Below, one piece after another: positions 17,175 to 26,063 of a stretch of 64,000 nt of DNA. This DNA is from an uncultured Sphaerochaeta sp. GTDB lineage: Bacteria; Spirochaetota; Spirochaetia; Sphaerochaetales; Sphaerochaetaceae. The notes under the pieces are model-generated. The model had not been told where the DNA came from and searched no databases. It saw only the letters and a list, made by a program, of their open reading frames with translations. Numbering within the stretch: position 1 is the stretch's first letter; every line of letters starts with the position of its first letter. Where the stretch lies: NCBI RefSeq assembly GCF_963666015.1, contig NZ_OY762555.1, positions 3,100,001 through 3,164,000 on the forward strand, in the 5' to 3' direction. The position numbers and the translations under genes are program-made.

Positions 17175-17264
17175 GAAAGTTGACCCATGGGGTCAGGAGG
17201 ATCTATGAATACTATAGACTCCATCCTGTTGGATGAGGATAGTCAAAGTAAAGGTGACCATTGA
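17175..17264 (+). pseudogene. ssb: 5' scrap of a fourth ssb
   Basis: The sequence before the ATG at 17205 (GGAAAGTTGACCCATGGGGT, then CAGGAGG) parallels the end of the leader before the intact ssb genes (GGGAAGTTGACCGATGAGGT, then CTGGAGG). The reading MNTIDSILLDED parallels MNNLNSVLLEGN. Homology stops after about 12 codons and the frame ends at 17264. It is more diverged than the other copies, so it is probably an older remnant. Confidence 0.55.
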
Positions 17265-17337
17265 AACAAGAAAAGAGGTAGAATAGTCTTTAGATGATTG
17301 TCGTGCTCAAAAATTCTTCCCATGATTGAGTGCCCTT

Positions 17338-18099
17338 CTATAACCATACTGCCCAGTCCCCATAATCACATATACCGGTTCCATGCTGCAGCTTGCCCTC
17401 GGCTTTAAGTTTCCGAAACGCGTTTCGCATCCTTTTAAGAATCTCAGGTTTGATATCCAATGAATGGTGGGCTGGAAACACCCGTTCAACCGGCAATGCT
17501 GCAATCTTCTCAAGGGAGACAAGATACGCTTGGGGGTCTGTGGATGGGTAATAAGCAAACAATGTATCCTTATAAACCAGATCGCCAGTGAACAGATATC
17601 TTTTATCCTCTTCCCAGAAGCACATGTGCCCGGGAGAGTGCCCGGGCGTGTGCAATACCTTGATGATGCGGGCACCGAGGTCGATGTCATCACCATCACT
17701 GAGTATGCGGGTAGGGGTACCTTGAAAGAACTCATACGTATTCACATCATAGCCGACAGGGGCATCACCGCGGTCCATCACCATCTCTTTAATTTGTTCT
17801 AAGGTGAGAGGGAATCCTCCGTTCAGCCAGTGCAACTCGTCCTTATGGGCATAGAAATCAGGGAAATAACGATGGCCCCCGATATGGTCCCAATGGATAT
17901 GGGTAGCAACTGCAATGATTGGCTTGTTCGTTAGTTTCATAACCTCATCGTGGATATTGCAGATACCCAACCCGGTGTCTATAAGTAGGCTGTAATCGGT
18001 GCCATTAATTAAATAACAATGGGTTTCTTCCCAGTGTCGGTATTCACTGATTATGTATGTATCGTCATCAACCGTGTCGATGGTGAACCAGTCGCTCAT
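17338..18099 (-). CDS. MBL-fold metallo-hydrolase
   Basis: A 253-residue metallo-beta-lactamase-fold hydrolase. The metal-binding motif THIHWDHIGGH is at about residues 86-96, with further ligands in TPGHSPGH (about 150-157), the FTGD aspartate (about 170) and PAHH (about 210). The substrate is unknown; relatives include glyoxalase II-like and lactonase enzymes. GGAGG precedes the ATG. Monocistronic, it marks the return to ordinary chromosomal sequence after the island. Confidence 0.88.
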   Translation of the reverse strand: MSDWFTIDTVDDDTYIISEYRHWEETHCYLINGTDYSLLIDTGLGICNIHDEVMKLTNKPIIAVATHIHWDHIGGHRYFPDFYAHKDELHWLNGGFPLTLEQIKEMVMDRGDAPVGYDVNTYEFFQGTPTRILSDGDDIDLGARIIKVLHTPGHSPGHMCFWEEDKRYLFTGDLVYKDTLFAYYPSTDPQAYLVSLEKIAALPVERVFPAHHSLDIKPEILKRMRNAFRKLKAEGKLQHGTGICDYGDWAVWL

Positions 18100-18200
18100 A
18101 TTTCCTCCATGTGTTGAATTGCTGAGGGGAAAACAAGATTCTATTTTTTTTTACGAAAAAGAAAAATAGCACATAGAATGTCTTCTCTTCTCGATTGTTA

Positions 18201-18752
18201 TTATTTGTTCACAGCATACCTCAGCTCAACCATTTCCTTACCCATCCTTTGGACGGATGTGAGCTGAAGAGTCGGATTGAGAACTTTTCGGGGGAACAAC
18301 GGTTTTCCAGTTCCCAGCGTTACAGATCCAACCTGGATGATGAGTTCATCTAATAGACCTGCGTCATAGAATTGTCCTGCCAGATCCCCCCCACCTACAA
18401 TCCATATGTTCTTATTACCTGCAGTTGCCTGCATAGTTGCGTGAATAGATTGTACTGCACCTTGGACAAATCTAATATCCGCACCTTCGATATGTGGAAG
18501 TTTTCGTTTGGTAAACACCCATGTCGGAAGAGAGTAGGGCCAAGGTGAACCAGTCTCTGTACTTACCCTCTCAGCATTTCGTACTATCCATTCGTACGTG
18601 CTGGAACCCATCGCCAATGCGCCAACATGAGAATAGAATTCTGGATAACTGCTGTTCTCCAGATCCCCAAGGGGAAATAACCAGTCCAAGGAATCATCTT
18701 GAGTTGCGAGGTACCCATCGAGACTTGATGCAGTATAGTATTGTGTTTTCAT
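18201..18752 (-). CDS. Dihydrofolate reductase-like (RibD C-terminal family) protein
   Basis: A 183-residue NADPH-dependent reductase-fold protein of the RibD C-terminal/YyaP group. YYTASSLDGYLATQDDSLDWL at the N-terminus and WIVGGGDLAGQFYDAGLLDEL in the middle are the diagnostic cofactor-binding segments. The physiological substrate is unknown, and it is not the biosynthetic DHFR. A TATGGAGG site lies upstream. It lies 100 bp upstream of the metallo-hydrolase gene on the same strand and could be co-transcribed with it. Confidence 0.85.
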   Translation of the reverse strand: MKTQYYTASSLDGYLATQDDSLDWLFPLGDLENSSYPEFYSHVGALAMGSSTYEWIVRNAERVSTETGSPWPYSLPTWVFTKRKLPHIEGADIRFVQGAVQSIHATMQATAGNKNIWIVGGGDLAGQFYDAGLLDELIIQVGSVTLGTGKPLFPRKVLNPTLQLTSVQRMGKEMVELRYAVNK

Positions 18753-18974
18753 TTATTCAAAAACCTCCATAAGACACATACGTCACATTTCCAAAAAGTT
18801 GATCACCTGTATGGAGATTTTACCGAATCAATACAGCTAAGGCTATGGGGGCCGTCGTTGACTTCGTGTTTTATAGGTATGCTGTTTAGCTGTTCTGAAA
18901 TACTTTTGGGTGCAATACATGTAGCAGTTATACAACAGTACTATTCTTATCGAATTAGGGTTTTGTGTAGACGT

Positions 18975-21257
18975 TCATTTGAGTTGTATACCAACCCCCA
19001 GTAATGAATCATGAAACCCCGTATAGGTTCCATCAAAAACAAGTGTTTGCACTTTTTGCGGTTTCATCTCGCTTGTACTCTGTACTACCTCAGGGTATAT
19101 GGGTATCACTGAATTCCGTTTTGCAAATACAGGTATTCGCTCAAGCGGAGATGCGATGTTCTTAATCCATACTCCACCCTGCAACACCTCGCCACTCCAA
19201 AAGTCGACCCAATCACCCGAAGGAAGATAGACATCCCTAATCCCAGAACTATTCATAACGGGCGCGACAAGGAGTACCTCTCCACAATAGAACTCATCAT
19301 CGATCGACCAACAAATGGGATCATCCTCATGATGGAATATCAGCGCCTGGAGCACAGGAAACCCAGTCCTTGTTGCTCTGGTTCCTGCTTTGGAAAGATA
19401 TGGGATCAAAGCATAGCGAAGATTCAGCCACTCCCTTGCTATATCGGCAACCTCTGGGTATTCATAAGGTTCTCTGTCTGTTGTGCCATGGTATCTAAGA
19501 TGGGAGGAAAATACACCCAACTGAGTCCATCGGATATATAAGTCGTTACTTGGACGACTATTCATGAAGCTAGGGACTCCCTGGAAGCCAGGTACATCAT
19601 GGCTCCAGAAAGCAAAACCGGAGAGTCCCAAATGCAAACCACCTCTCAAGGATCCAGCCATTCCATCCCAGGAACAGGCACAATCGCCACTCCAATGGAC
19701 TGGATACCGCTGACAGCCTATCCAGCCGGCTCTTGCCCAAATCATTGTATGCTCTGAGCCTTTTACCTTTTTGGTGATCTCATACACAGCTTTCTGATAG
19801 AGAAGTGCATAGAGGTTGTGCAAGGTGCGATAACTCCCGCTATGATAATCAGCATGTTCTTCAATAACCTCACCAAAGTCGGTCTTGATCACTGAAACCC
19901 CTTGTTCGAGCAGGTTTGCCAGTATTCCTTGATACCAACTGACTGCCTCAGGATTGGAAAAATCGATATTACCATCGAATTCAACTTCACTGAAATTCGA
20001 CCCTAGTTCGACATGCTCACTTTTCGGTGCTACGTATCGATTTCTTTGTGCAACCTCATAGTATTTGGTGTCTTTTGCAATACAAGGCAGTTGCCAGAGG
20101 CTAATCTTAATACCCTGTTTTTCCATCTCCTTAAGATATCCTTCCACTTCAGGAAATCTAGACTTGCTGAATTCCCACTCGCACTTCCAATCTTTTTCAA
20201 ACCAGCCAGTATCAATATGAATGACATCACAAGGGAATTGACCATCACGCATTCTCTTCACTACTGCTCGAGTCTCATCTGCAGAGAAATAGCTCATTTT
20301 GCTCATCCATGTCCCATAGGACCAGAAAGGAACATCGGAAGGAAATCCAGTTATCATGCGATAGTTTTTAACAATCTGCTCAATACTACCACCACCAATG
20401 AAAAATAGGTCCAGGTAGTCATCTTCCACGACTGCCTGTGCTGCGCGAGTTGAAATATCAGCCAATGAGAGACGCACATGGCCACTGGTCATGATTAGGA
20501 GCCCATACCCTTTGCTTGAAAGATAGAATGGGACATTCTTGTATGCTCTTCGACTGTTCGTACCAAGGCCATCGGTGTTTTCCAACACGAACGTTTTACC
20601 GGCAAGGTCCATAGAGGCAAAGCGCTCACCGGTACCGGCAAATTTCTCGTTCGGTTGTGCATGGAGAGAGTACATCCACCTATGAATGGAATTATCCTGT
20701 TCAATAAACCCCAAACTGAAGGATTCTGACTGCGAAGGGAAAAAATCATCATAGGCCATGAAGGGAACCGCTGTTTTTCCATCAGGGGATACTGTTGCGT
20801 CAAATGTTTGTGGCGGTTCCGGTTGCAGGGTACTCCAGATTTCCCTGTCCTCTTGTTTTCTCTGTATATGCATTCTCGTGGTACCTGATAAGTCCATCAG
20901 AGACCATCCTGCTTCTGTAGTCACTGGGTGCAACAGCTCTTGCTTGAGTGACGGTGCCCAATCAAGCATTGGATTTTCCTCATCGGAGGGGAAACAACTG
21001 CTGGATGATATCGTCAGTCGAATGATGGATGCTCCATATGCTCGCACCTTCATGTTTGTAGACTTTGTTTCTGTTGGAACTGAAGGATGGAGAAAGAGAT
21101 TTCTGAGTTCTTGTTTGATGAAAGGAATTTCAATTACCGCACTGAGACCTTCTTGGTGGATTGCGGAAGGAATTCCTGAACGAAATATTGATTCCCTCTG
21201 TGCTTCAGGTACATCCTGATCCAACATGTCAAATATAAAACGATTTCTTTGTTTCAT
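18975..21257 (-). CDS. Glycoside hydrolase family 31 (alpha-xylosidase/alpha-glucosidase type)
   Basis: A 760-residue cytoplasmic GH31 enzyme, predicted to cleave terminal alpha-xylosyl or alpha-glucosyl residues from imported oligosaccharides. The catalytic nucleophile is D460 in VIKTDFGE and the acid/base D525 in HWSGDCACSW. The N-terminal galactose-mutarotase-like domain and GTGERFASMDLAGKTF are typical. KTDFGE favours the YicI alpha-xylosidase branch but does not prove it. There is no signal peptide. Last gene of a binding protein-permease-permease-GH31 operon, 37 bp after the second permease, under predicted LacI control. Confidence 0.9.
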   Translation of the reverse strand: MKQRNRFIFDMLDQDVPEAQRESIFRSGIPSAIHQEGLSAVIEIPFIKQELRNLFLHPSVPTETKSTNMKVRAYGASIIRLTISSSSCFPSDEENPMLDWAPSLKQELLHPVTTEAGWSLMDLSGTTRMHIQRKQEDREIWSTLQPEPPQTFDATVSPDGKTAVPFMAYDDFFPSQSESFSLGFIEQDNSIHRWMYSLHAQPNEKFAGTGERFASMDLAGKTFVLENTDGLGTNSRRAYKNVPFYLSSKGYGLLIMTSGHVRLSLADISTRAAQAVVEDDYLDLFFIGGGSIEQIVKNYRMITGFPSDVPFWSYGTWMSKMSYFSADETRAVVKRMRDGQFPCDVIHIDTGWFEKDWKCEWEFSKSRFPEVEGYLKEMEKQGIKISLWQLPCIAKDTKYYEVAQRNRYVAPKSEHVELGSNFSEVEFDGNIDFSNPEAVSWYQGILANLLEQGVSVIKTDFGEVIEEHADYHSGSYRTLHNLYALLYQKAVYEITKKVKGSEHTMIWARAGWIGCQRYPVHWSGDCACSWDGMAGSLRGGLHLGLSGFAFWSHDVPGFQGVPSFMNSRPSNDLYIRWTQLGVFSSHLRYHGTTDREPYEYPEVADIAREWLNLRYALIPYLSKAGTRATRTGFPVLQALIFHHEDDPICWSIDDEFYCGEVLLVAPVMNSSGIRDVYLPSGDWVDFWSGEVLQGGVWIKNIASPLERIPVFAKRNSVIPIYPEVVQSTSEMKPQKVQTLVFDGTYTGFHDSLLGVGIQLK

Positions 21258-21294
21258 ACGAGTATTTCACCTTTATAACTATTTTTAAGAGACG

Positions 21295-22128
21295 TTACCC
21301 TTTGACTGCACCACCATAGGAACCCATGGTAATCTGTCGTTGGAACAGCAAAAACAAGAGCAAAGGAACAAGAGAGGCAGATAAAATGGAAGCAGTTAAT
21401 ATGGTATCGTCTAGGCCGTATTGCCCTTGCAGCATACCGATACCCTGTGTGATTGTTCTGAGGCTTTCCTTCTGCAGTAAGAGTAATGAGAATGGCAACT
21501 CATTCCACATGGATTGAGTACCAATGATTACTATGATCACAATCATAGGTTTCGCGATAGGGACCATGATGTAATACAGCATGCGATATACCCCTGTTCC
21601 ATCAAGCCTAGCTGATTCCACTATTTCCATTGGCACAGTTGCATAGTACGTTGTCATGATATAGGTCCCGAAAGGACCAAAGTAAGCTACCCATACCAGT
21701 ATGAGACCTATGTAGTTATTGATCAGATGTAATCGCCGACAGATCTGGAATATCTGGATGGAAAGCAACATCTGTGGAAAAATCATAAGAAACAGCACAG
21801 CAAGGAATAGCGGCAAGCGAAATGGAAACCGTAATCGGCCAAAGGCAAAGCCTGCTGTAATGCAAACAAAAAGATATAGTAACAACCCAGAGGGGATCAG
21901 AAGGCAACTATTGAGGAAATATGTAAGCATATTTCCCTTTATCCAGACATAATAATAGTTGTCAATCGTAGGATTCTGAGGGAGGTTCAGTTTATTGTTC
22001 ACATATTCAGTGGAGGGCTTGAGGCTGGTAATGAGTGCAAAAAATATTGGATAGAGAGCCATCAAGGCAAAAACTACCAATACGAAGTACATAATTAATT
22101 TAATAGTCTTTTCATACCTATTGGACAT
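21295..22128 (-). CDS. Carbohydrate ABC transporter permease (MalG type)
   Basis: A 277-residue inner-membrane permease with six predicted helices. The EAA loop is MEIVESARLDGTGVYRMLYYI in the middle of the protein, and the C-terminus GSYGGAVKG is the standard ending of the MalG/AraQ group. It overlaps the end of the MalF-type gene by 11 bp, so the pair is translationally coupled. No ATPase gene is nearby; a shared MsiK/MalK-like ATPase elsewhere in the genome is expected. The probable cargo is the oligosaccharide handled by the downstream GH31 enzyme. Confidence 0.9.
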   Translation of the reverse strand: MSNRYEKTIKLIMYFVLVVFALMALYPIFFALITSLKPSTEYVNNKLNLPQNPTIDNYYYVWIKGNMLTYFLNSCLLIPSGLLLYLFVCITAGFAFGRLRFPFRLPLFLAVLFLMIFPQMLLSIQIFQICRRLHLINNYIGLILVWVAYFGPFGTYIMTTYYATVPMEIVESARLDGTGVYRMLYYIMVPIAKPMIVIIVIIGTQSMWNELPFSLLLLQKESLRTITQGIGMLQGQYGLDDTILTASILSASLVPLLLFLLFQRQITMGSYGGAVKG

Positions 22129-23014
22129 CTGCGTTTTTCCTCATGAGTGCGACCTGGAAGAATGCAATGATAGCGCAAACAACAAATAGAACACTTGCCC
22201 AAGTACTTGCATATCCCATATTGAATGCAACGAATCCTTCATTGTAAATGCCATATTCCAACGTGAATGTAGCAAATCCAGGGCCTCCACGGGAGAAGGT
22301 GTATATAAAGGAAAATGCACGAGCCAGAATTTCGATGAACGATAATACCGTCCAGAATTCAATAGAGAATCGGATGGAAGGAATTGTGACATTCCAAAAG
22401 GTACGCCACCACAATGCCCCATCAATCTTTGCAGCGTCATAGAGTGATTCATCAATGCTGCTCATGGCAGCAAGGAAAAAAATACAGCCAAACCCCAGAC
22501 GCAACCAGACGCCATATACCAAGCCGAGTGTATTGAGGGTCAGTTTAGGTGTGCTTAGCCAATCGAGGGCCAAGGAGTCCAGACCTACCCCCACCAAAAT
22601 ATTATTCAAGGGGCCTAATTTTCTAAATATGATACTGCTGATCATCCCCATGATGACGTATCCAAGGATGTTTGGAATATAGATGATTGCCCTGAACAGT
22701 GACCAACCTTTTAGTCCTTCCCGCAAAACAGCAGAAATAAGAACAGGAAGTATTACTCCCAAGGGGATATAGAGGAGCAGGACAAATGTATTTTTGATGG
22801 AAGTCCAAAAGGTCTCATCCTGAAGCATGGTGCGATAGTTTGATAAACCGATGAATGTAGCCTTGCCCATACCTTTCCACTTGAAAAAACTTAAGTAAAT
22901 ATTTGCAACCACTGGATAGAGAATAAAGACCAGCAAGAGGGCGAGTAATGGCGCAATTAGCAAAAACGGTTCCAGTAATCCCTTTCGCATTCTTCTGGAT
23001 GATTGAATTTTCAC
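22118..23014 (-). CDS. Carbohydrate ABC transporter permease (MalF type)
   Basis: About 298 residues with six predicted membrane helices. The coupling loop is SIDESLYDAAKIDGALWWRTF near residue 200. The reading can be opened at a TTG at 23032, but GAGGAG lies 6 nt before a GTG at 23014, so I use the GTG. The upstream side carries a long intercistronic hairpin that separates it from the binding-protein gene. It forms the import channel with the overlapping MalG-type subunit. Confidence 0.88.
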   Translation of the reverse strand: MKIQSSRRMRKGLLEPFLLIAPLLALLLVFILYPVVANIYLSFFKWKGMGKATFIGLSNYRTMLQDETFWTSIKNTFVLLLYIPLGVILPVLISAVLREGLKGWSLFRAIIYIPNILGYVIMGMISSIIFRKLGPLNNILVGVGLDSLALDWLSTPKLTLNTLGLVYGVWLRLGFGCIFFLAAMSSIDESLYDAAKIDGALWWRTFWNVTIPSIRFSIEFWTVLSFIEILARAFSFIYTFSRGGPGFATFTLEYGIYNEGFVAFNMGYASTWASVLFVVCAIIAFFQVALMRKNADVQ

Positions 23015-23035
23015 AGGTAGCTCCTCATGCAATAG

Positions 23036-23078
23036 TATGGGTTGCCTGTATGCCTAATGCAATTCCAGACAACCCGTA
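23036..23078 (-). promoter_or_regulatory. Intercistronic hairpin after the sugar-binding-protein gene
   Basis: Thirteen-base arms TATGGGTTGCCTG and CAGACAACCCGTA pair with two wobble positions across a 17-nt loop. It occupies the short gap between binding protein and permease in a co-directional operon, the same position as the hairpin in the pot operon. It is probably a 3' stabiliser or partial terminator that keeps binding protein in excess. Confidence 0.5.
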
Positions 23079-23088
23079 GCATAACTAG

Positions 23089-24405
23089 TTACTTGGCATT
23101 CTGAACGTTATCCAGCATACCTTGGGAAACTTGGATGAACTTATCGATACTGATCTCCTTTGAGACAAAAGCTTGTGCGCAATACCTGTCAAAATTGCCG
23201 TTTGCGTCCTCATTCAGCAACAGGGTATTGAAGTCAAGCACAAATGGTCTCTGTAGAATTTCAGCAACCAGTGGGTATCCCAAGCTCTTGATATCCACAT
23301 TCTTATTGGGAGACAGGGCACCTGTCATGCCCATCCAAAGAGCATTGCCCTCACCTCGAGCATAGCCTTCCACAACTTTCATTGCCGCTTCTGGATTCTT
23401 TGACCACTTCATCACGCTGTATCCAATACCTGCTGGTTGTCCAACCTGCTGGTCCTTGTACTTAGTCCCGGGGAAATTGATCGTTGGGAAGTATCCTACA
23501 GCATCCTTTCCGAGTGCATCACCAAATACCTTCCAGTGGCATACATCAGAGAGCAATCCAATGAACATGGCTCCCTTACCTGCAGCAAAATTGTTTGCGG
23601 CATCCATAAAGTATGGGGTAGAGGTCCCAGCAGGATCTATATACCCCCTGCTGAAGAGTTCCTGGACAATCTCTGCAGCTTTCTTGAATTGTGCATTACC
23701 TGCAAAGTTCTGTTTCCCAGTTCCAAGATCCTGTACATCTGGTCCATAAATATTAGCTACAAAACATCTGAATAGGAAATCGATGGAGTAGGGGCTACCC
23801 TGTAGTCCTGCTACGATAGGAACAATGCCAGCTTTCTTGAGCTTCTCGCAGGCAGCCATGAATCTATCGAGATCGGAAGGAGCCTTTTCAGGGTCGAGAC
23901 CGGCTTGCTTGAACAGAGCTTTGTTGTAATAGATGCCAAAGCCTTGGGTAGTCAAGGGAGCCATATGAACGGGTTTTGTCCCATCCCCACCTTCGGAACA
24001 GTATGCCCAGCTGAATTCAGAAATTTCGGATCTCCATGGTTCAATGTATGTATCCATGGCAATCGTATAATCATCAAATTCGTAAGCTTGGACACCTCCA
24101 TGGAACATGACAACATCAGGTCCTTGTCCAGCTTGTACAGCAGCACGAACAAGCTGATAGTAGTTGTCGTTTGGCTGTCCAACATGCTCAATCGTGAGTC
24201 CTGGATTTTCCTGCATGATCAGATTATCGATCTTTCTCATTGCAGGCTGGACACCTTCAACATCACCATACTTGAAATCCCAGATAGTTATCACCGTTTT
24301 ACCATCTGCTTTTGCCGCTCCATCCTCCTTGGTTCCGGCAGACCAAATCATCATAGATGGTACTAGCAAGAGAAGCACACACACAATTTTCATTCGAATT
24401 TTCAT
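23089..24405 (-). CDS. Extracellular sugar-binding protein of an ABC importer
   Basis: A 438-residue family-1 solute-binding protein. The hydrophobic leader spans about residues 5-23 and ends near MMIWSAGTKED. The mature protein opens with VITIWDFKYGDVEGV. GPDVVMFHGGVQAYEF and LTTQGFGIYYNKALFKQAGLDPEKAP are the hallmark segments of this fold. AGGAGG precedes the ATG. First gene of the GH31 operon, with a LacI operator just downstream of its -10 box. The ligand is probably an alpha-linked oligosaccharide (inferred from the operon enzyme). Confidence 0.92.
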   Translation of the reverse strand: MKIRMKIVCVLLLLVPSMMIWSAGTKEDGAAKADGKTVITIWDFKYGDVEGVQPAMRKIDNLIMQENPGLTIEHVGQPNDNYYQLVRAAVQAGQGPDVVMFHGGVQAYEFDDYTIAMDTYIEPWRSEISEFSWAYCSEGGDGTKPVHMAPLTTQGFGIYYNKALFKQAGLDPEKAPSDLDRFMAACEKLKKAGIVPIVAGLQGSPYSIDFLFRCFVANIYGPDVQDLGTGKQNFAGNAQFKKAAEIVQELFSRGYIDPAGTSTPYFMDAANNFAAGKGAMFIGLLSDVCHWKVFGDALGKDAVGYFPTINFPGTKYKDQQVGQPAGIGYSVMKWSKNPEAAMKVVEGYARGEGNALWMGMTGALSPNKNVDIKSLGYPLVAEILQRPFVLDFNTLLLNEDANGNFDRYCAQAFVSKEISIDKFIQVSQGMLDNVQNAK

Positions 24406-24543
24406 ACTTTCCTCCTATTGCAAATCAACTTGAACGTTGAATGCTTGACGGTTCATTCATGAAAAGCACCAAGCTGGGTACTATACCCAATCAATCAGAT
24501 ATCAATCCTCAAGACAGTTAAACATAACACTGGCGCAGGAAAG

Positions 24544-24623
24544 ATAAGCGGTAAACACAAATTTACCATTAAAAATATTTAACCGCTTAACTAACTATAA
24601 AAGTGTAATCTTGTTTCTGTCAA
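24544..24623 (-). promoter_or_regulatory. LacI-type operators and promoter of the GH31 operon
   Basis: On the minus strand TTGACA (24623-24618) and TATAGT (24599-24594) are 18 bp apart, a good sigma-70 promoter. Just downstream is TTAAGCGGTTAA (24590-24579; plus strand TTAACCGCTTAA), and a second copy ATAAGCGGTAAA lies at 24544-24555, 35 bp away centre to centre. Both resemble the site at 25750 before the lacI gene. Position over the transcription start implies repression. The rest of the 318-bp gap shows no gene. Confidence 0.65.
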
Positions 24624-24723
24624 GGAAAACTTGGTGCCTTTTGTATAAAAATGTAACCAATGAGAAAAAGCATGCAGTAAAAATAATGGGAAACCTCGAT
24701 TGCATTATATCGAGGAGGCGTTC

Positions 24724-25731
24724 TTAGGTGCTTTCTCTTTCCACCAGACGAGTCTGGATTATTTCATGTGAAGGTTGGATTCTTTTTTTCTCTATAACAT
24801 CCACTAAGAGTTCTGCAGCTTTTGAGCCAATTTCATATGAACCCATATCTAGGCTTGTTATGGCTGGAGAATGGATTCTTGTAATCATGGTGTTGCCTGC
24901 GCTTACGACTGCTACCCTGGAAGGAACCGGGAGGTTGCTCTCTTTTAGTGCTCTTAATACCCCGACTGCAATCGTATCATTGAACGTCACAACAGCAGTG
25001 AAATCTGGATTCTTCTTAATGGTTTGCATGAAAACCTTGTATCCCTGTTCCTCAAGCATCGGGACGGGGATGATCCAATCGTTCGAGAACGTTAAACCAT
25101 TGTCATAATATGCCATAGAATATCCTGTTTTTCGTTTTTCGCTTTGGGTATATTCAGGGGAACCGTTGAGAAGGATAATTTTCTTGTGACCTTTCTTGAT
25201 GAGGTAATTTACTGCAGCATAATATCCTGCAGCTATATCTGCATCAACATAGAAACAATTCTCGCTCTCATTTGGAGTTCCAATGACTACAAAAGGAATA
25301 TTCCTTTTCTTGATGTGATCAATATAGGCATCATTGATTCGAGGATTCATGATCAAGGCGCCATCGATTGGTTGGGTGAGATTCAGATCAGGGTGGTCCT
25401 TGGTTTTTTCATTCAGGTAATCAGCATACAGATGTACTTGGTATTTCTTGATATGCAAGATATCAAGAATCCCTGCAAGGATATTGTTGAAAAAATAATC
25501 TTCACGAATGTTTTGCGTTGGGGAGGCATACAAGCCTATTGTCCAGGTTTTATTACTTGCAAGATTTCTAGCCGTGATGTTTGGCCTGTAATCCAGTTCC
25601 TCAACAGCTTCGAGGATCCTGTTGGTTACTTCCTTGCTGATTTTCTTCTTGCCTGATAGAGCATATGAGACTGTTGCAGTAGAAACACCGGCCTTTTGTG
25701 CAACTGTTTCGATGGTTACTTTATTCTTCAT
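24724..25731 (-). CDS. LacI family transcriptional repressor
   Basis: A 335-residue regulator. The helix-turn-helix is VTIETVAQKAGVSTATVSYA (about residues 4-23), followed by the hinge region LDYRPNITARNLAS. The rest is the periplasmic-binding-like effector domain with YPKYI-free LacI/PurR features such as VGVLRALKESNLPVP. It is the first gene read before the binding-protein operon on the same strand, and TTAA-CG-TTAA operators lie before both, so autoregulation and control of the GH31 operon are likely. The inducer is unknown; probably the imported sugar. Confidence 0.92.
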   Translation of the reverse strand: MKNKVTIETVAQKAGVSTATVSYALSGKKKISKEVTNRILEAVEELDYRPNITARNLASNKTWTIGLYASPTQNIREDYFFNNILAGILDILHIKKYQVHLYADYLNEKTKDHPDLNLTQPIDGALIMNPRINDAYIDHIKKRNIPFVVIGTPNESENCFYVDADIAAGYYAAVNYLIKKGHKKIILLNGSPEYTQSEKRKTGYSMAYYDNGLTFSNDWIIPVPMLEEQGYKVFMQTIKKNPDFTAVVTFNDTIAVGVLRALKESNLPVPSRVAVVSAGNTMITRIHSPAITSLDMGSYEIGSKAAELLVDVIEKKRIQPSHEIIQTRLVEREST

Positions 25732-25749
25732 AGATTCCTTTGATATATG

Positions 25750-25761
25750 TTAAACGCTTAA
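25750..25761 (-). promoter_or_regulatory. Operator upstream of lacI
   Basis: TTAAACGCTTAA differs from the GH31-operon operator TTAACCGCTTAA at one position. It lies about 20 bp before the lacI start codon, consistent with autorepression. The rest of the gap to 25960 is AT-rich with no recognisable gene. Confidence 0.55.
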
Positions 25762-25960
25762 ATTAGTTTATAGTGATACCATCACTTCGTCAATCCAATT
25801 CACCAATAATTATAGAGTAGGCTTAACCTGATTTCAATAATATTAACCAATTATAGCGTGGCTTACGTATATATACCTGACCCACCCGTCGGCAGACTGC
25901 TGTACGTGGTTATGGTATCTTGATCCAAGAAAGCAGCACTGTGAGAGTACTACTAGTATC

Positions 25961-26063
25961 ATGAAGCAGAAGACTCCATACCCTCTCTTAGGTAATACAT
26001 ACCCCGTATGGACACCAAGCCTGTGCTTGGAGGGGAAGTTGACCGATGAGGTCTGGAGGAACT
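25961..26063 (+). promoter_or_regulatory. Structured 5' leader of ssb copy 3
   Basis: Identical over 103 nt to the leader of ssb copy 1, including the twin hairpins CATACCCCGTATG (25998-26010) and CCAAGCCTGTGCTTGG (26015-26030) and the GGAGG site. Sequence upstream of 25961 differs from that at copy 1, so the duplicated unit begins close to this point. Confidence 0.7.

Larger units (their letters stand above)
16723..17337. other. Non-coding joint with palindromes and gene scraps
   Basis: The first 120 bp are very AT-rich and should hold the promoter of the minus-strand NTPase gene. Further on are a perfect 18-bp palindrome (16941-16958), an unidentified open scrap of about 30 codons (16973-17062, beginning VNGKDVFLDRRD), an 11-bp inverted repeat (17083-17119), the right arm of the 15-bp repeat, and the start of another ssb (17175-17264). 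It looks like a patchwork of joined fragments. Confidence 0.5.

Noticed and set aside
17118..17183. Short frame ending VDDLAALAGKLVQGIAQES, reminiscent of a chemoreceptor C-terminus
   Set aside because: Only about 21 codons after a stop codon; the similarity is too weak to call a remnant.
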